Shown piece after piece: positions 13,375 to 26,139 of a DNA stretch of 64,000 nucleotides. Position 1 is the first letter of the stretch. Every line of letters starts with the position of its first letter. Location: contig ARYC01017213.1 in the NCBI GenBank assembly GCA_000711775.1, positions 1 to 64,000 on the forward strand, given 5' to 3'. This DNA is from Oxytricha trifallax. Its lineage: Eukaryota; Ciliophora; Spirotrichea; Sporadotrichida; Oxytrichidae. The notes beneath the pieces were generated by a model. It saw only the letters and a program-made list of their open reading frames with translations, made no database searches and was not told where the DNA came from. Both the position numbers and the translations under genes were made by a program.

Positions 13375-13888
13375 GGGGGGAGGAAGTTTCCTGACAAGAG
13401 GGAAGTTTCCTGTCATATAAAATTTATATTTAATTTTAATTATTTAAATATAAAATTTTGTTGTATTTTGTTGTAATTAATAATTTTGTAATTCATTAAA
13501 GGGTAAGATGACAATTCTTACAGCTTTTAAGAGTTAAAAAAAAGTATGCAATTTATTATAAAATGTCATAACATTGAGTTTAGTAAGTTATTGATTTTAT
13601 TTCTACGAAAAAAATATTGATAAATTAATGTTAAATAGTATAATGTAATACTAAAATCTTTTGATATTAATGTAGAATCTAACAAAAATTGAAATATATA
13701 AGGTTAAATGGTTAAATCACAAGTTTGGGAAAACCCTAAAATAAGTTTATAGTTGTCGAAAAATATTTACATAGAAATTTTTAAAAAATGAAAATAAAAA
13801 ATAGAAAAAAGAAAAGATTTTTCTTGTCAGGAAACTTCCTTAAAAACGAATTTTATCATAAATTTTGACAGGAAACTTCCTCCCACCC
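13375..13888. mobile_element. MITE-like element with inverted termini and 7-bp duplication
   Basis: The ends are imperfect inverted repeats containing GGAGGAAGTTTCCTGACA-type sequence. A second nested copy of GGAAGTTTCCTG lies inside each end. The element is flanked by GTAATTT (13368-13374 and 13889-13895). The interior of about 400 bp is AT-rich and non-coding. This is the structure of a non-autonomous DNA transposon. No relative elsewhere in the window was noticed. Confidence 0.65.
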
Positions 13889-14111
13889 GTAATTTTATGG
13901 AGAAAATAACAATAATCAAAGGACTCTGAATTAACTTTTTATGAAAAAGATTGTCTTATAGAAAAATATCAATAATCAATTAATTAGGTGATTCAAAGTA
14001 TAAAATTGAAAAGAATTTCTGAATAAAAAAGGTGACTCATTTTTGACGAGTGCTATATAGGGAGGGAGAGAGAAAGCATTTGGAATAAGTAAAATTTTTA
14101 ATAGTGTAAAA

Positions 14112-14948
14112 ATGGAAAATTAATCAGCCCTTCAAACAGATATGTGTATTTTTTATTATATAGCATATTACAATCTATTAGTGAAGCTGTGAAGCAGTAA
14201 TTAGCCCAATAAAAAAATAAGCTTACAAAATTAGCGTAAAAACTTCTTCGGTATATATATATATATATATTATTTTAATACGAAACATTTAATATTATGA
14301 AATATATTCAATTAACCCTATATTTATTTAATAGATTTATTTTTATTCTAAGAGTCTCACTACCGTCAGTATCCTGTTTGAGATTTAAAATAAATTTATA
14401 TTATTATTTTTCCAGATTTATTTGTATTTTATTAATTATAAATAAATTAAAATTAATAATAATCAGTAAAACAAATGTAATTGTCAGAAATAAATAAATT
14501 AAAATAAAATACTATTAAAAGACTTAATCAATGTGAACAAGAATTATTCAATATTTAGATTTATTAATGTGATAAAATTGAAATTAGAGATGAATCAATT
14601 TTTAATATGATTTGCGAAAATTAATTCGAGAATTTCAGACATTAAAAATGAAAAATAATAGAGGAGATGATAGTCAATACAGAATTTAGACAAAGAAAAT
14701 ATTTTAAGAATTTTTAAATGAAAATAGTAAAATTAAGCGAAAATTAATAACATATTAAGTCAAAAATAAGAGATATAGAATTTAGCTCCAATTTTAATTA
14801 CAAAATCTTTTACTAATTTCTATATTAATGTGCTTAAGAAGTCAAAAAATTAGAAACAGAGATTTAGAAATTAGATAATGAATATCTTCAATTAGTTTAG
14901 TCAGGAGTTGAAAATGAGATAATGGATTCTATATATCCGGAAAAATGA
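14112..14948 (+). pseudogene. PEK family copy 7, fragmented
   Basis: The C-terminal part is clear: an open frame to TGA 14946-14948 ending EIMDSIYPEK. Just upstream, in another frame, is IFNMICENQFENF (about 14595-14633). A one-base slip in the A-run near 14650 separates them. A likely N-terminal piece starts at ATG 14112 (MENQSALQTDM) and, after another slip in a T-run, reads EAVKQQLAQQKNKLTKLAQK. Between about 14250 and 14510 lies a TA-repeat and AT-rich stretch that may be an IES, but no convincing pointer was found. Either a pseudogene or a copy with two homopolymer errors. Confidence 0.5.
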
Positions 14949-15208
14949 ACTCAATAAATTGAATTTGAAAGAAATGCTTCAATGTAAACTATAAATTAAA
15001 TCAATCTTATTTATTTAAACGATTTAAATTTTTCTTATTATAAATTATAACAAAATACAAAAAATTAAAAATAATTATTATGTAATATGATTGAATTGTT
15101 TTTAAACTTGTCATTTAAATATTTAAATGACTAATAATATATTATTTACATTAATTGTAAAAAAAATAATAGATTTATAAACATTTTATAATGATTTCAT
15201 ATACAGAT

Positions 15209-15694
15209 ATGCCAGCCAAAGAATAAATTTTGAAAAAAGAATAAATATTTAATGCATTAACAAAGAAACTTGAAAACTGTTTAGACATTTTAGTTCAAAC
15301 CATCGAAGAATTTGAAAGGTATTAAATTTATCAACTAGATAAATCAATATTTAACATATACTGCTTAAGTCCACATTAAAATAAAACTTTGGAAGAAATT
15401 GAATTATAACTCAATGATGAATTTGCATTTATGTTTAATCAACCAGATTATATTGAACTCAAATAAAAATTAAGGACTAAATTTCTAGAAACATAGAGCT
15501 ACTTATATAAAGTGCACTATACATACTCAGACTTTGAATTTAAACACTTGATCGTTTGTAAATACCTCAATTAATATACGTTTGAAGCAAAATTAATTGA
15601 AAAATAAGTTAATGTTTTATAGGAATAATATTTGCAAAAAGTTGATGAGGCATTTGATGAAATTATATTTGCAGATATCCTGCCTGAAAAATGA
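15209..15694 (+). CDS. PEK family copy 8, uninterrupted
   Basis: An open frame of 161 residues from ATG 15209 to TGA 15692-15694. The N-terminus is KKEQIFNALTKKLENCLDIL. The cysteine region is SIFNIYCLSPHQN, so the usual MIC has become IYC. The end is AFDEIIFADILPEK. No insert is needed. The protein is helical throughout by composition. Function unknown. Confidence 0.8.
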
Positions 15695-16763
15695 ATGTCT
15701 TTCAATTTAAACCTAAAGCACCTTGATTAAAATACTCTTACAAAAGTATTGAAATAATTTTAATTTAAAAAAATTTAAAAATAGTTGATAATTTTTAAAA
15801 ATGAAGGAATAAATTTTTATTAAAAAAGAATTTGATAAATTTTGTTTTAATCAGGAATAAATTAAAATTATTTATAGTTTAACTATTAAGTTGTTATTTT
15901 TGATAGTTTTATATATTTAGTTTTATCTCAAAAATAAACATAGTAAAGTGGTTTAGCCATGATATTTATTAATTAATAATTATTTGAATATTATATGGCA
16001 CATTGATAAGAAATATCATTGTCTTAAAAAGTGCTTTTTCACTACATTCTTTATGCACAAGTTTATCTGGATCTCTCATTAGAATTTGAGATCTGTTAAA
16101 GAATGATTCTTTATCAAAGTTGACAAACATTAGCTCGAAATGTTATGATTTAGTAAATAAGAAAGAAACGTTGCTATAATTCTATTTTTAATTATAAGTA
16201 AGCTTATTGCATTTTTGAAAGAATCAAATAGACTGAACTTCAAGATCAAAGTATTTAGATTTAACATTTTATGCATGTGTTTTATTTTTATATAAATGAT
16301 ACTTTCATGTTCTAAATTTATAAATTAATGATTTAATTCAATTACAAATTAATGAAATAATTAAAGAATTTTTATATTAATAATAATTTATTCTATTCTC
16401 ACAATAAATATTCTTAAAGGCATTCTTCTTGGAATTTTATAGTTAATAATAATAATAATAAATCAAAATGATATCTCCTTTTAAAGAATACGAAAAATAT
16501 TTTTATATCACTTAATCGCAATAATTTGCTTAAAAATTATTTTCTTAATGTTTTTATTAACATAAAATTATAGAACCTACTTACAAGTAAAATTTGTTTT
16601 TACAATTAATTTTCTAATATATTAAGAACTAGCTCTAAAAATGCACTAATATTTTATATCAAATTCTAAAATAAATCCAAAGAAACGAATAAGTTGATGT
16701 CTGAGACAAATCGATCATCAACATGAAATCTCAAATTTATAGAATGAATTTAGATGAGGGAAC
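15695..16763. other. Spacer with possible 5' remnant of copy 9
   Basis: AT-rich. Several short frames start at ATG codons near 16640 and 16720 (for example MKSQIYRMNLDEGTKW), directly before the repeat insertion at 16775. They could be the 5' part of copy 9, but the frame is broken and cannot be followed. Confidence 0.3.
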
Positions 16764-16774
16764 TAAATGGGAAT

Positions 16775-17434
16775 TAGTTAATTGATTAACATCAAATATT
16801 TAAACATATCACTGTTTAATACTAAAATCAAACCATCAATCTTAGTCGTGATGTAGACGTATCTGAGTGAGTTGACGTTGCAAATCCGTGAAGTGGCAGT
16901 CATGAAGTAAAAAACTAAAAAGAAACCAGTCTCGCTATCACCTAGTTTTTTCCTGGATCAAGATGTCAGCCGATTATAACCCTGGAAAAGAGCTCTTAGT
17001 ATTCGACTAGAGTGACAGAAGATGGAGAAAAACGCTTACCAGTCTCACCGCTGCAGGAAAACATGATTCCTGTCCTTTCGCTGTGGTAGATTCAGCACCC
17101 TAACCCGGTGTGGGAGAGAAATCCTTATCGTTGCCTTCAATGGTTTTCATCTTCTCACTTTTGAAGGCAGAGAGTGCTTTCGTCCTGCTCCCTAACACCT
17201 AGGAAACTGAGAACTCAAGCCAGGTAACTCATCTAAGCAGAAAAATCTTAGGATATAGACCACTAGAGGAGTGAATGGCTGACAGATTGAACCCCGCCTA
17301 CTAGTCCCTCATACGTTGCGCCAGCAACCCCCTACCTACCCTCGATAGGCCTTAGTGTAGTAGAAAGCTCTATTAGAAATTCCTAAGTGAGATTGGTACC
17401 TTACATAGCAATTAACTTTCAAATTTAATTACAA
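16775..17434. repeat. GC-richer dispersed repeat, copy A, 11-bp target duplication
   Basis: A 660-bp block much richer in G+C than its surroundings, flanked by TAAATGGGAAT (16764-16774 and 17435-17445). It is closely related to 27265-27908 over most of its length. Shared blocks include TCTGAGTGAGTTGACGT and TAACCCGGTGTGGGAGA. Indels between the copies are not multiples of three and no shared frame stays open, so it is not coding. Flanks of 11-13 bp that differ between the copies suggest retroposition (SINE-like). A structured RNA origin is possible. I see no convincing tRNA cloverleaf. Confidence 0.7.
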
Positions 17435-17437
17435 TAA

Positions 17438-17728
17438 ATGGGAATAATTTCTAATAATTTTGAATTTTAATCTTGGCTAAGATTTCTTGAAATTAGGTCT
17501 AAATTCAGATTAAACATTAAAAAAACTTCAGAATACCTTGACATAATTGTTTAAAAATACTATTAATTTTAATAAGACCAAATTATGATATTCAAGTATC
17601 TTCATAAAATTAGTTTTGAAATGTAGGAAATTGAAAAAGATGTGGATTAATTAGAAAAAGGATTTCATTTAAGAGTTGAAGAAGCAATTGAAGACATAAT
17701 ACTTGAAGACATAGAACCTGAAATATGA
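17438..17728 (+). pseudogene. PEK family copy 9, C-terminal part with altered end
   Basis: An open frame of 96 residues, starting inside the right target duplication of the repeat and ending IEDIILEDIEPEI-TGA at 17726-17728. The end keeps the family pattern except that Lys has become Ile (AAA to ATA). The cysteine motif and N-terminal half are not recognisable upstream of the repeat. The repeat insertion at 16775-17434 probably split this copy. It is most likely a pseudogene. Confidence 0.5.
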
Positions 17729-18464
17729 AATTTATTAAATTGATTTAAATATTTTATGGAACTTACTATAAAGCTTTTAAAATTAGTTTAAGAAATTTTA
17801 TTTGTTTACAAACTTTTTTATCAACATTCTACTTTATTTCTAGTAATACATGAATTATAAATTTGAAAATTGAATAGAGTATTATAAAAGCTATAAATTG
17901 GAAAAGATTCTAATATTTTCATTTTCAATTTAAGACAAATCTTTTTACCTATATTTTAATCGTTATCTTTGAATTATATATCGAAAAAAAAGTAAAACTA
18001 TAAGTTGTTGACTTTTATGATGAATTCTTATTACAGAATACAGAGTATAATGAATAATGCTTGCCCTTTATTTCTGATTTTATTATTTAAAAAAGCATGT
18101 TGAACAAATCGAATACACTTGATAAAATTTTTAAAGGAGTAATATAAGTTCAATTATTCCTCATATTTAATTGTAAAACGCTTTAAAAATAATTATTGTT
18201 TGGAATATTCAATAAAATAAGCATTAGTCAAACTAAATAAGAAACCCTACTATAGTCAATTATTAATTAATTATATAATATTCAAAAATTATACAATTTT
18301 TAAGTTATTTTTTATATATTATGATATTAGGTACCTAAACTTTTCAACAATTTTATTATAGTTGTGAAGCATATTTATAATTTAATCAATAAATTAAATA
18401 TTCAAAGTATAAATCTAAACTATAAATTAGTTTTAATTTATTATTATTATAAATATTAATTAAA
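17729..18464. other. Spacer between PEK copies 9 and 10
   Basis: AT-rich DNA. No gene, repeat or RNA feature could be supported. Confidence 0.4.
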
Positions 18465-18980
18465 ATGAGTTAACTTAGATTTTACAAATATCTATTTAAA
18501 CATGAGAACATTGAATTACAGCAAAAACTCTATAAAAGATTACTTGAAAAATTTGATAAATGTATCGAAGATTTTTGGGATTTTTTTTAATATAAACATA
18601 AATCGGAATTTTATCCTGAGACTGGGCGATTACTTCTAAAATTACAATCCAATAGTAGTTTTGTAAATTTTGATGTTTATGAACTAAGTGACTAGAAAAT
18701 AATCGATAAATCACGCATTCCATTTGAAGAAGAATTTCAAAAACTCTAAAATATTTGTAAATAAAAATTTATAAGTTTCTAAATGTACAAGAACAGATTT
18801 ATAAAAATGAATGAAAAATTCAAATACAATCCAAAATAAATATGGAAATATTTCAATTAATATGAATTCAGAACATCATAAATCTAAAAGGAGTTTCAAG
18901 AAATATAAGGATAATATAATATTATCATACAGGCAGCAGCTGAGGAATTAATAATTTAACATATACTACCAGAAAAATGA
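18465..18980 (+). CDS. PEK family copy 10, uninterrupted
   Basis: An open frame of 171 residues from ATG 18465 to TGA 18978-18980. It starts MSQLRFYKYLFKHENIELQQ and ends AAEELIIQHILPEK. The usual cysteine motif is absent (SSFVNFDVYELS at that place). The downstream helical part keeps the family NQYEFRTSQIQKEFQE pattern. This divergent intact member shows the C-terminus to be more conserved than the cysteine. Confidence 0.8.
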
Positions 18981-19679
18981 TCATCATTAATTGTTTTTTA
19001 ATTTTTTGAATTAAGAATTAAAAGCATATTTATTATTTTTTTGGGTATTATTTACTAAAAGTATTTAATTTAAATATTATATTTTTATATCCTATTCAAA
19101 TATTAATTGATGTAAAGAAAAATTGTTTAAATTCTTATTATATTAATGTGCCTTATAAATTCAAATTTAGGATATTACATTTTTTAAAATAATATTTCTT
19201 TGATTTATATCAAATTTAAAGAAAATAATAAGTTTAAAGTTTTATTAATTCTAAAACTTATGTTACATTAAAATGAAAAATTTGAGTAAAGCTGTAAATA
19301 AGCATTACAAACTTATACTTTAAAAATTTATGCTTTTAAATTAAAATTAAAAAAATTAAACTTAATTGTCTAATTACCATTTTATAATTGACCTTAGTTT
19401 TAACTCAGATAAAAATCTATATTTTATAAATTATAATGTTTCACTTTTCTGAATGTGTAATATATTTAAAGAAAGACTCTAATGTCCTTTGATAATGATT
19501 GAATTAATTGAAATTTAATAGATATTGAAAGAATTATTTTGTACTTTAAATATAATTAACCAATAAATATTTAAATCATTGAACCATTCTTATATATTTA
19601 AGTTTAAATTTTTCAAAAAGAAATTATTATTTTATATTTTTCCAAATGGATTAATAATTTCTTTAATATTTTAAAAACC
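18981..19679. other. Spacer between PEK copies 10 and 11
   Basis: AT-rich, with no open frame or repeat worth reporting. Confidence 0.4.
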
Positions 19680-19756
19680 ATGAATTATCCTAATTATTAG
19701 TAAATTAGCCAAAGAAATAAGGATGCTTAAATATAATAGCATTCCTCAAACAATGT

Positions 19757-20173
19757 ATGACTACTTTAAAAGATCTAAACATCAAAACAGAATAAATTTA
19801 AAATTCATTTAATTCAACATAAAATATGATTTGTTTAAGTCACTTTAATTGGCAAAATTAGCAACATTTCAAAGATTAAATCCAAAGATTAATTCGAAAT
19901 ATAAGCGAAAGTAGAGATTTTGTCAAATTATAGATTTAGATATTTTTAAATATAAGAAGTACATAAAATTTGTTGCAGAATGTAATTCAATATTACAAAG
20001 AATATGAACATAATAAGATAGTTATTTGCGGTTTACTTATTTATTTTGATATCTAAGCGAAAGAGACAGCAAAAGTTGTTTAGAATTGTGAAAAATAATT
20101 AAAATAACTACTTTATTATATTTAAACATCAATAGAATACATGATTTTAAATAATATATCACCAGAGAAATGA
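19757..20173 (+). CDS. PEK family copy 11
   Basis: An open frame of 138 residues from ATG 19757 to TGA 20171-20173. It carries the motif TQNMICLSHFNW and the end IEYMILNNISPEK. An earlier ATG at 19680 opens another frame (MNYPNYQQISQRNKDAQ) that looks like a family N-terminus but ends at a TGA. One extra or missing base near 19750 would fuse the two. The true start may therefore be 19680, giving about 164 residues, closer to the family length. The rest of the gene is uninterrupted. Confidence 0.7.
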
Positions 20174-21336
20174 GATCATGAAGTTGAATTTCACAATCGA
20201 ATATTGAATTATAAATGATTGGGAGTAATTAATTTCAGAATATAATATAATTAAAACATTAGGATTTAAAGAAAAAATCTAATCAATAATTAATTTAATT
20301 AATATTTATTTTTAAAAAAATTATTTTTAGGGCTCATTCTATTAAATTTTTATAAGTTTTAATGCATTTATAAATTTATTTAATAAATATAAATAATATT
20401 CGCAGAATCTATAGCGCAATGTTATCAATTGAAACGACTAATAATGTTTTTATATTTATATAAAATATCAACATAAAAAATTTTAAGTTTTTTAGTGTTT
20501 TGTTTAATTTTATTCTTTTGCAATCAAAAAATTCAACAAAACTTTTCTCACTTATAATTTTATATTTTATGTTAATATTTTTTCCAAATGTAAAAGTTTT
20601 TCTCTATCATTTGGTTCATAAAATTTTTCCAATCTTTATAATTCTGACCATTCTTTTTATTAATTAATTTATAAAAATTATTATGAGAAAAATTATTATA
20701 AACATGTAAAATTGTTCATGTTTTTATATTTAATATTAATTTTTCACTTTTGTCTTGACATTAATCTAAAAAAATCACTTAAAAAAATGAATTAATTTAA
20801 ATAAATTGAAAAAGATATTTATAATTTAAATCAATGATTGAAAATATATATAAATCCTTTGCTCATATAGTTTTGAATTAAATTTTAAATGATTTCAAAC
20901 ATTTCGATTTTATAATAAGATATATTTAAATTATTTGAGAAAAAAATTTATTAAAAATTATTTAACTCTAATCATTATTCAACCTTCATTTAGATTAAAT
21001 TAAAGTTTTATTAATATTTTATATCAAAATTTATTTACTGTTGTGAAAATTATAAACCTTGGTTTGTTGTATTTAATTGATTATTATTATATTCTAAAAG
21101 TTTAATTCATAAAATTTTTTTAATTAAAGTTTATTAAAAATTTAAATAAATTTCTCTAATATAATGAGATTTCATCATTTTATAAAAAAAAAATTATAAT
21201 AATTAAATAATGATAATATTGCCATTTAAATCTGAATATACATCTAAAAAAATTGCCACAATTTTTATTATAAGAAAATATATAAATTTCCTGATTATTA
21301 ATATCAATCAATTATTAATTTAAATTTTATTAAAAA
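20174..21336. other. AT-rich spacer
   Basis: Over a kilobase of AT-rich sequence with poly-T and poly-A runs. No frame longer than expected by chance in the ciliate code, and no repeat recognised. Confidence 0.45.
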
Positions 21337-22322
21337 ATGAATTCAAAATTTAAGTAAATGGATCATTGCGAATAACTTATTTTGTATTAGATATACATAA
21401 AAGATTAAGAAGCATATAGAAATCAATTAAATTTTCTTTAAAATTTAATTTATGATTTAGACTCCTTCAGAATTGTCATTTAAAATACTCAATAAATTGA
21501 AAATTAGCGAGAATTCAAAATGATTTGTCAAAATATCAACAAGAAGAGTATTTTGAATTACTTAAATCTATAATTTAATCATTTCTTAAAAAAGGAAATT
21601 TCTATAATACAACTTGAAACAATTTAGCTCAAAATTATGAATAAATAATTTTCGATACGATTAACACTTCAAAAAGTAATGGACAGTTTTTAAGAATATA
21701 TAAATACTGATATTGAAATATAGAATAAACTTGCCTAGTTTCAAAAAGAGTGTTTAGAAATCTAGAAAGAAGTTTTATCATTAAGAGATGATTAAACTAT
21801 AAAATTTAGGTAAATAGTTGAAAATTTGGGAGTAGATTCCTGGCTTATTTATTAACTAGAATAATTATGAATTTTTTAATAAACAATTTTATATTTTATT
21901 TTAATGATTCATTAATTTTATGGTTTGCCATTGCCTTTTCTGTAAAATGACTCTTTAGAGTTAAAAATACCACTAATTAAAATATATACTAAATATCTTT
22001 ATTAGTTTGAAAAACAAATTCTTCAGTAGTATACTCAATATCTTTTGTTTAATTTCGATCAGAATATAAGCGAACTACTGGATAAAAAAGAAAATTAGTA
22101 AAAATAAGGCATAAGGGTTTAAATACAATAATATTTAAATAATTATAAAATTTTATTCAATAATAAATCAACTTAATAGTTAAGTAATTTATTTTTAAGA
22201 ATATAATTTAGGACTAGATTTCCTTCTGCTTTAAAATTTTTTTATTTTTTAAAAATAAATTATCTCGAAACTTCTCCCTGCCTTAAAATATTATAATTGA
22301 CACAATTCTACCTGAAAAATGA
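21337..22322 (+). CDS. PEK family copy 12 (one IES)
   Basis: ATG 21337 opens a frame with FKMICQNINKKSILNYLN near residue 68. It runs well into the C-terminal helix (RQIVEN) before leaving the family pattern. AAAAT at 21821-21825 recurs at 22285-22289. Removing 21821-22284 joins VEN to IIIDTILPEK-TGA in frame and gives 173 residues. The 5-bp pointer is short, but length, frame and C-terminus all agree with uninterrupted copies. Function unknown. Confidence 0.7.
21821..22284. other. IES in PEK copy 12, pointer AAAAT
   Basis: A 464-base insert between two AAAAT repeats. It contains in-frame TGA and no GT-AG pair at the joint. Its removal gives the expected family ending. The pointer is short and low in complexity, so the exact edge could shift by a base or two. 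Confidence 0.6.
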
Positions 22323-23077
22323 AATTGATTACATTGAATTTTATTTTAAATATTTTTTTTAAAAATTAAAATTCTTATTTTTACAAAAATACCTCACTTT
22401 TAAAGTATTGAAAGTTTAAATTATTCAAAAATTTTTCTTATAACTCAAGTGATTATCATTTTATTTTTAATTGTTTTAACATTTGATAATAAACACTAAA
22501 TTTTTTTTAACACATAAATGAAATTAATAATTCTCATAACCAATAAATATATCTTTTACGTTCCAAATTATTTTAAGAATTTCTTTTATAACTAAAACAT
22601 GTTTAAGATTTTTTTTCAAAAGTTTTAAAGCAATAAACATTAAACTTATAAAGCTATTGCTTTAAAATTTTAATTTTTAATAATAAATTCTTTATTTAAA
22701 CTACCTTTATAATTTATATTAATTTTCTATATTTATATGTTAGTTCAATTTTACTACCATTTCAGAGCAATTATTTAAAAATTTAAAATTATAAATAAGT
22801 TAATATTTTCATAAATACAATAAATGTTGCTATATAACTGTTAAAATTGCATACCATTGTTTTGAAACTTTATTATATTACTGTTTGCTTTGTGTTTCTT
22901 TATTAATATTTAAATATTTAATTACTTTCCAAAAATGAAATTAATTTTACAAAATTAATTTTATTTCTTTGATCTCAAATTATTATTATTATTAATAATA
23001 ATAAACATTCAAATAAATGACATGCATTTATATATTACATTTGAAATTAATATTATAAAAATTATTTTAAATTTCGA
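22323..23077. other. Spacer between PEK copies 12 and 13
   Basis: AT-rich. A direct near-repeat of TAAAGCAATA-type sequence occurs near 22630-22660. No gene found. Confidence 0.4.
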
Positions 23078-24217
23078 ATGAACCAACAATTTAACAATTT
23101 ATAATAAATTAAGCAAAATAACTAGCCATTAAAACAAATTTACGAAGATTTAATCAATAAACTTCGAAAATGCATTAAATCTTTGAAAAATTTGGATTCA
23201 GTAACATAATAGATTGGAACTTAAGACAAGCGAAATTCGAAAATGATCTGTTCAACTTACTATAATAATATGTAAAATTTAAATCGTTTTAAACAAGAAA
23301 TTTAATAATTTCTTATAAACAAAAGTGGAAAACGAGATTTTTATAAATTTAAAATTCAATTATTTTTAACCATACTACACACATAAGACTACTTAAAGAA
23401 ATTAAATTAATGTCAAAAGGAATACGATCATGATTATCTAATGCTTTTCAATTACCTTGTTGGGCATAATACTGCAGTTAATGGAATCAAAAAGTTGGTA
23501 GACGATTGTTAAGAATATTTGGCTATGGGGAAGCATCCTCCCCCCCCCATAATGTATACTTTTTATTTTGTAGTCTGATATAGTTTTTTACGCTGAGTAA
23601 TAGTAGCTGATAAACAAAGGGTGTGCGAGCAATAGTTTTTGAGCTATGACCTCTTATATGTCAAAAAATTATATATAAAATCATAATAAAATTGACAAAA
23701 ATTTTTATTTTTCTTCAAATTTTTTATTTTTATTAAATTATTGATTTAAGTGAAAATAAGAAATTTAACAAAATATATAAATCTTATTTAATTATTAACA
23801 ATAAATTGAACCTAATTGTTTTTGCATTTTTTAATAAGAGAGAATAATTTCTATTTTATAATTTTGTTATTAAAATTAAATAAGATTTATATATTTTGTT
23901 AAATTTCTTATTTTCACTTAAATCAATAATTTAATAAAAATAAAAAATTTGAAGAAAAATAAAAATTTTTGTCAATTTTATTATGATTTTATATATAATT
24001 TTTTGACTTATAAGAGGTCATAGCTCAAAAACTATTGCTCGCACACCCCTTGTTTATCAGCTACTATTACTCAGCGTAAAAAACTATATCAGACTACAAA
24101 ATAAAAAGTATACATTATGGGGGGGGAGGATGCTTCCCCATAGCCGAATATTTTTTTTCAAATATTCAAGCACCAATTGAAGATAAGATTTTGCAAAATA
24201 TATTACCAGAAAAATGA
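23078..24217 (+). CDS. PEK family copy 13, split by a hairpin element
   Basis: ATG 23078 opens a frame through SKMICSTYYNNMQNL (near residue 69) to GAATATTT at 23513-23520. A 625-bp hairpin element follows, then GAATATTT again (24146-24153) and the end EDKILQNILPEK-TGA. Removing the element and one 8-bp repeat gives an unbroken 168-residue protein. Without removal the frame runs into the element. The gene can therefore be functional only if the element is excised precisely, as an IES would be. Function unknown. Confidence 0.75.
23521..24145. mobile_element. Long-hairpin MITE acting as an IES, 8-bp direct repeats
   Basis: A near-perfect inverted repeat, with arms about 23521-23796 and 23872-24145 and a loop of about 75 bp. 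The tips read GGCTATGGGGAAGCATCC. Flanking direct repeats are GAATATTT. There is no coding capacity. Eight-base target duplications and long inverted arms fit a non-autonomous hAT- or MULE-like element. The duplication doubles as the pointer that would restore PEK copy 13. Confidence 0.8.
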
Positions 24218-24893
24218 ACATTTAATAAAATTTGATTGCATAATTTAAACAATGTATTATTTTCATTATATTAATAATTTAAATAATAATTTTTAACTTA
24301 ACTAATTTCCAATTAATCTTAAAATTAATTAACTATTATTAACTTAAAATGTTAAATTACTATGTAAAGTATTTCAAATAATAAAAAAAACAAAAATGTC
24401 TGTTTATATAATGTAATTTATCTGTCATTATAAAATAAAATATTAATATTTATAGCAATTTATTTTATAAAGAATTTAAATTGTAATAATTTTATATATC
24501 TTTTTTTAAGAAATTAATAATTAAAATAAAACTTATATTATTAAACATAATTAAAAAGAACACACAAAAACTTCAATCTAAAATATTTATCTATATTTAA
24601 TACTTTGAATAATATTTAGCAAATTCGTTTTAAATAAATAAACATTGATAAAGTAAAAATTAATATAAATAAATTAAGTTTTAAAAAAAAGGATATTATT
24701 TAAAGTCATATTTTTAAATTCTAAAATAATTAATATTTATATAAAATGTTTCCATATACTTTAAGTAAGAAGAATATTTTTTTTCACGTTTAGATTTTTA
24801 TTGAATGTTTAAAAATTTTAATCTGTTGGCTTTGAATATATGTGGAATATTTATGGAAATATCATTATAATATATTATTCTTTCTGAACAAAA
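24218..24893. other. Spacer between PEK copies 13 and 14
   Basis: AT-rich sequence. No feature supported. Confidence 0.4.
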
Positions 24894-25412
24894 ATGTCTT
24901 CAAATCAAATTTACTAATTATACGATATCAATGAATTGATTTAAGATTCAGAATTTGATAACCAATAAAGTTACTATAAATTAATGTCAAAACTAGAAAG
25001 TTTCAATAAAATTATAGAAGTTATACTTTTAAGATACGACAATAACACATCTTAAATAATTCCAAATTAAAAAATGATTTGCTCAACACATTTTGATCAT
25101 TTAAATTTGCTAGCATTTCGTGGAAAAATTAGAAATTTTATGAATAAAAATTCAATCTGCCAATATTATATTCATTACCGATCTTAATTAAGATAAAAAT
25201 AGAGACATATTAAGCTGTTTTAACTTAAAGTCAAATAAAAATACAAAAAATATGAACAGGATGTTATAATGACAGGTTTCAAGCTTGAAAAATATAGTCT
25301 TGAGGTTGACGAAAAATTAAAAGAAGTCAAAGTGAGTGAAGCATAATTTCTTTCCAAAACCTAAAGAGTAGTAGAGGATATGATAATCGAGAATATATCG
25401 CCTGAAAAATGA
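24894..25412 (+). CDS. PEK family copy 14, uninterrupted
   Basis: An open frame of 172 residues from ATG 24894 to TGA 25410-25412. It shows the motif NQKMICSTHFDHLNLLAF near residue 66, the KYKKYEQDVIMTGF block and the end VVEDMIIENISPEK. No insert is required. Together with copy 4 this is the clearest full-length representative. The protein is basic and helical with one conserved cysteine, and no enzyme motif is visible. Confidence 0.85.
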
Positions 25413-26139
25413 ACAGATAAAATTAATAATTTTATAAAATTTTCAATATTTTTTAAATGAAATATAAACATATATTTATAATAACATCCATAAACAATTA
25501 ATTATTGTTATAAATTAAAAAAATATCTTCAAAATTTGGATATGTATTTTTCCAAATTTTATTTACCTAAATTATTAATTGAGGAAAAATACCTATTAAA
25601 ATTGTAAAATATACATTAAAAGAAAGATTAACTCTTTCACTTTTTATTTACTATTGTAATTATATAAATTAATGTTTGCATATTAGCTAAGAAATATTTT
25701 CCTTCAGTTTAAAGTATTTGTCTTATATTAATTGAATTTTTTATTATCTCGTAATTAAAAAAAAATGATTAAATTTAAATGATAGAATCAGTATTCATAT
25801 TCTTGTAAAGTTAAGAATGAGATAATAATATCTAAAAGATTGAGAAAATATGATTTAATTAACAATTTCTCACAAAAACAAAGTTTATTATTTATCTAAT
25901 AAATTTAAAGCCATATTTTTTCTGCTTAAGCATAATTTTTTGCATGTAATTTTAATTTAAATTTTTTTATATTTATTTTTTAATAAAAAATTATATAATA
26001 TTTCATAAAAGTTTTTGTTTACATTGCAATTACTCATATTTATTATTCTTTTTATTATAATTATTTTTATTATTATTTAGAATAATTTCTATTTTGATAT
26101 TTGACTTATCAAAATCATTAACATTCAAATTGATTTAGA
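25413..26139. other. Spacer between PEK copies 14 and 15
   Basis: AT-rich sequence with T-rich tracts. No feature supported. Confidence 0.4.

Noticed and set aside
16775..17434. tRNA- or rRNA-derived gene in the dispersed repeat
   Set aside because: A GGTTCAATC-like box occurs on the reverse strand, but I could not fold a cloverleaf or match rRNA by eye.
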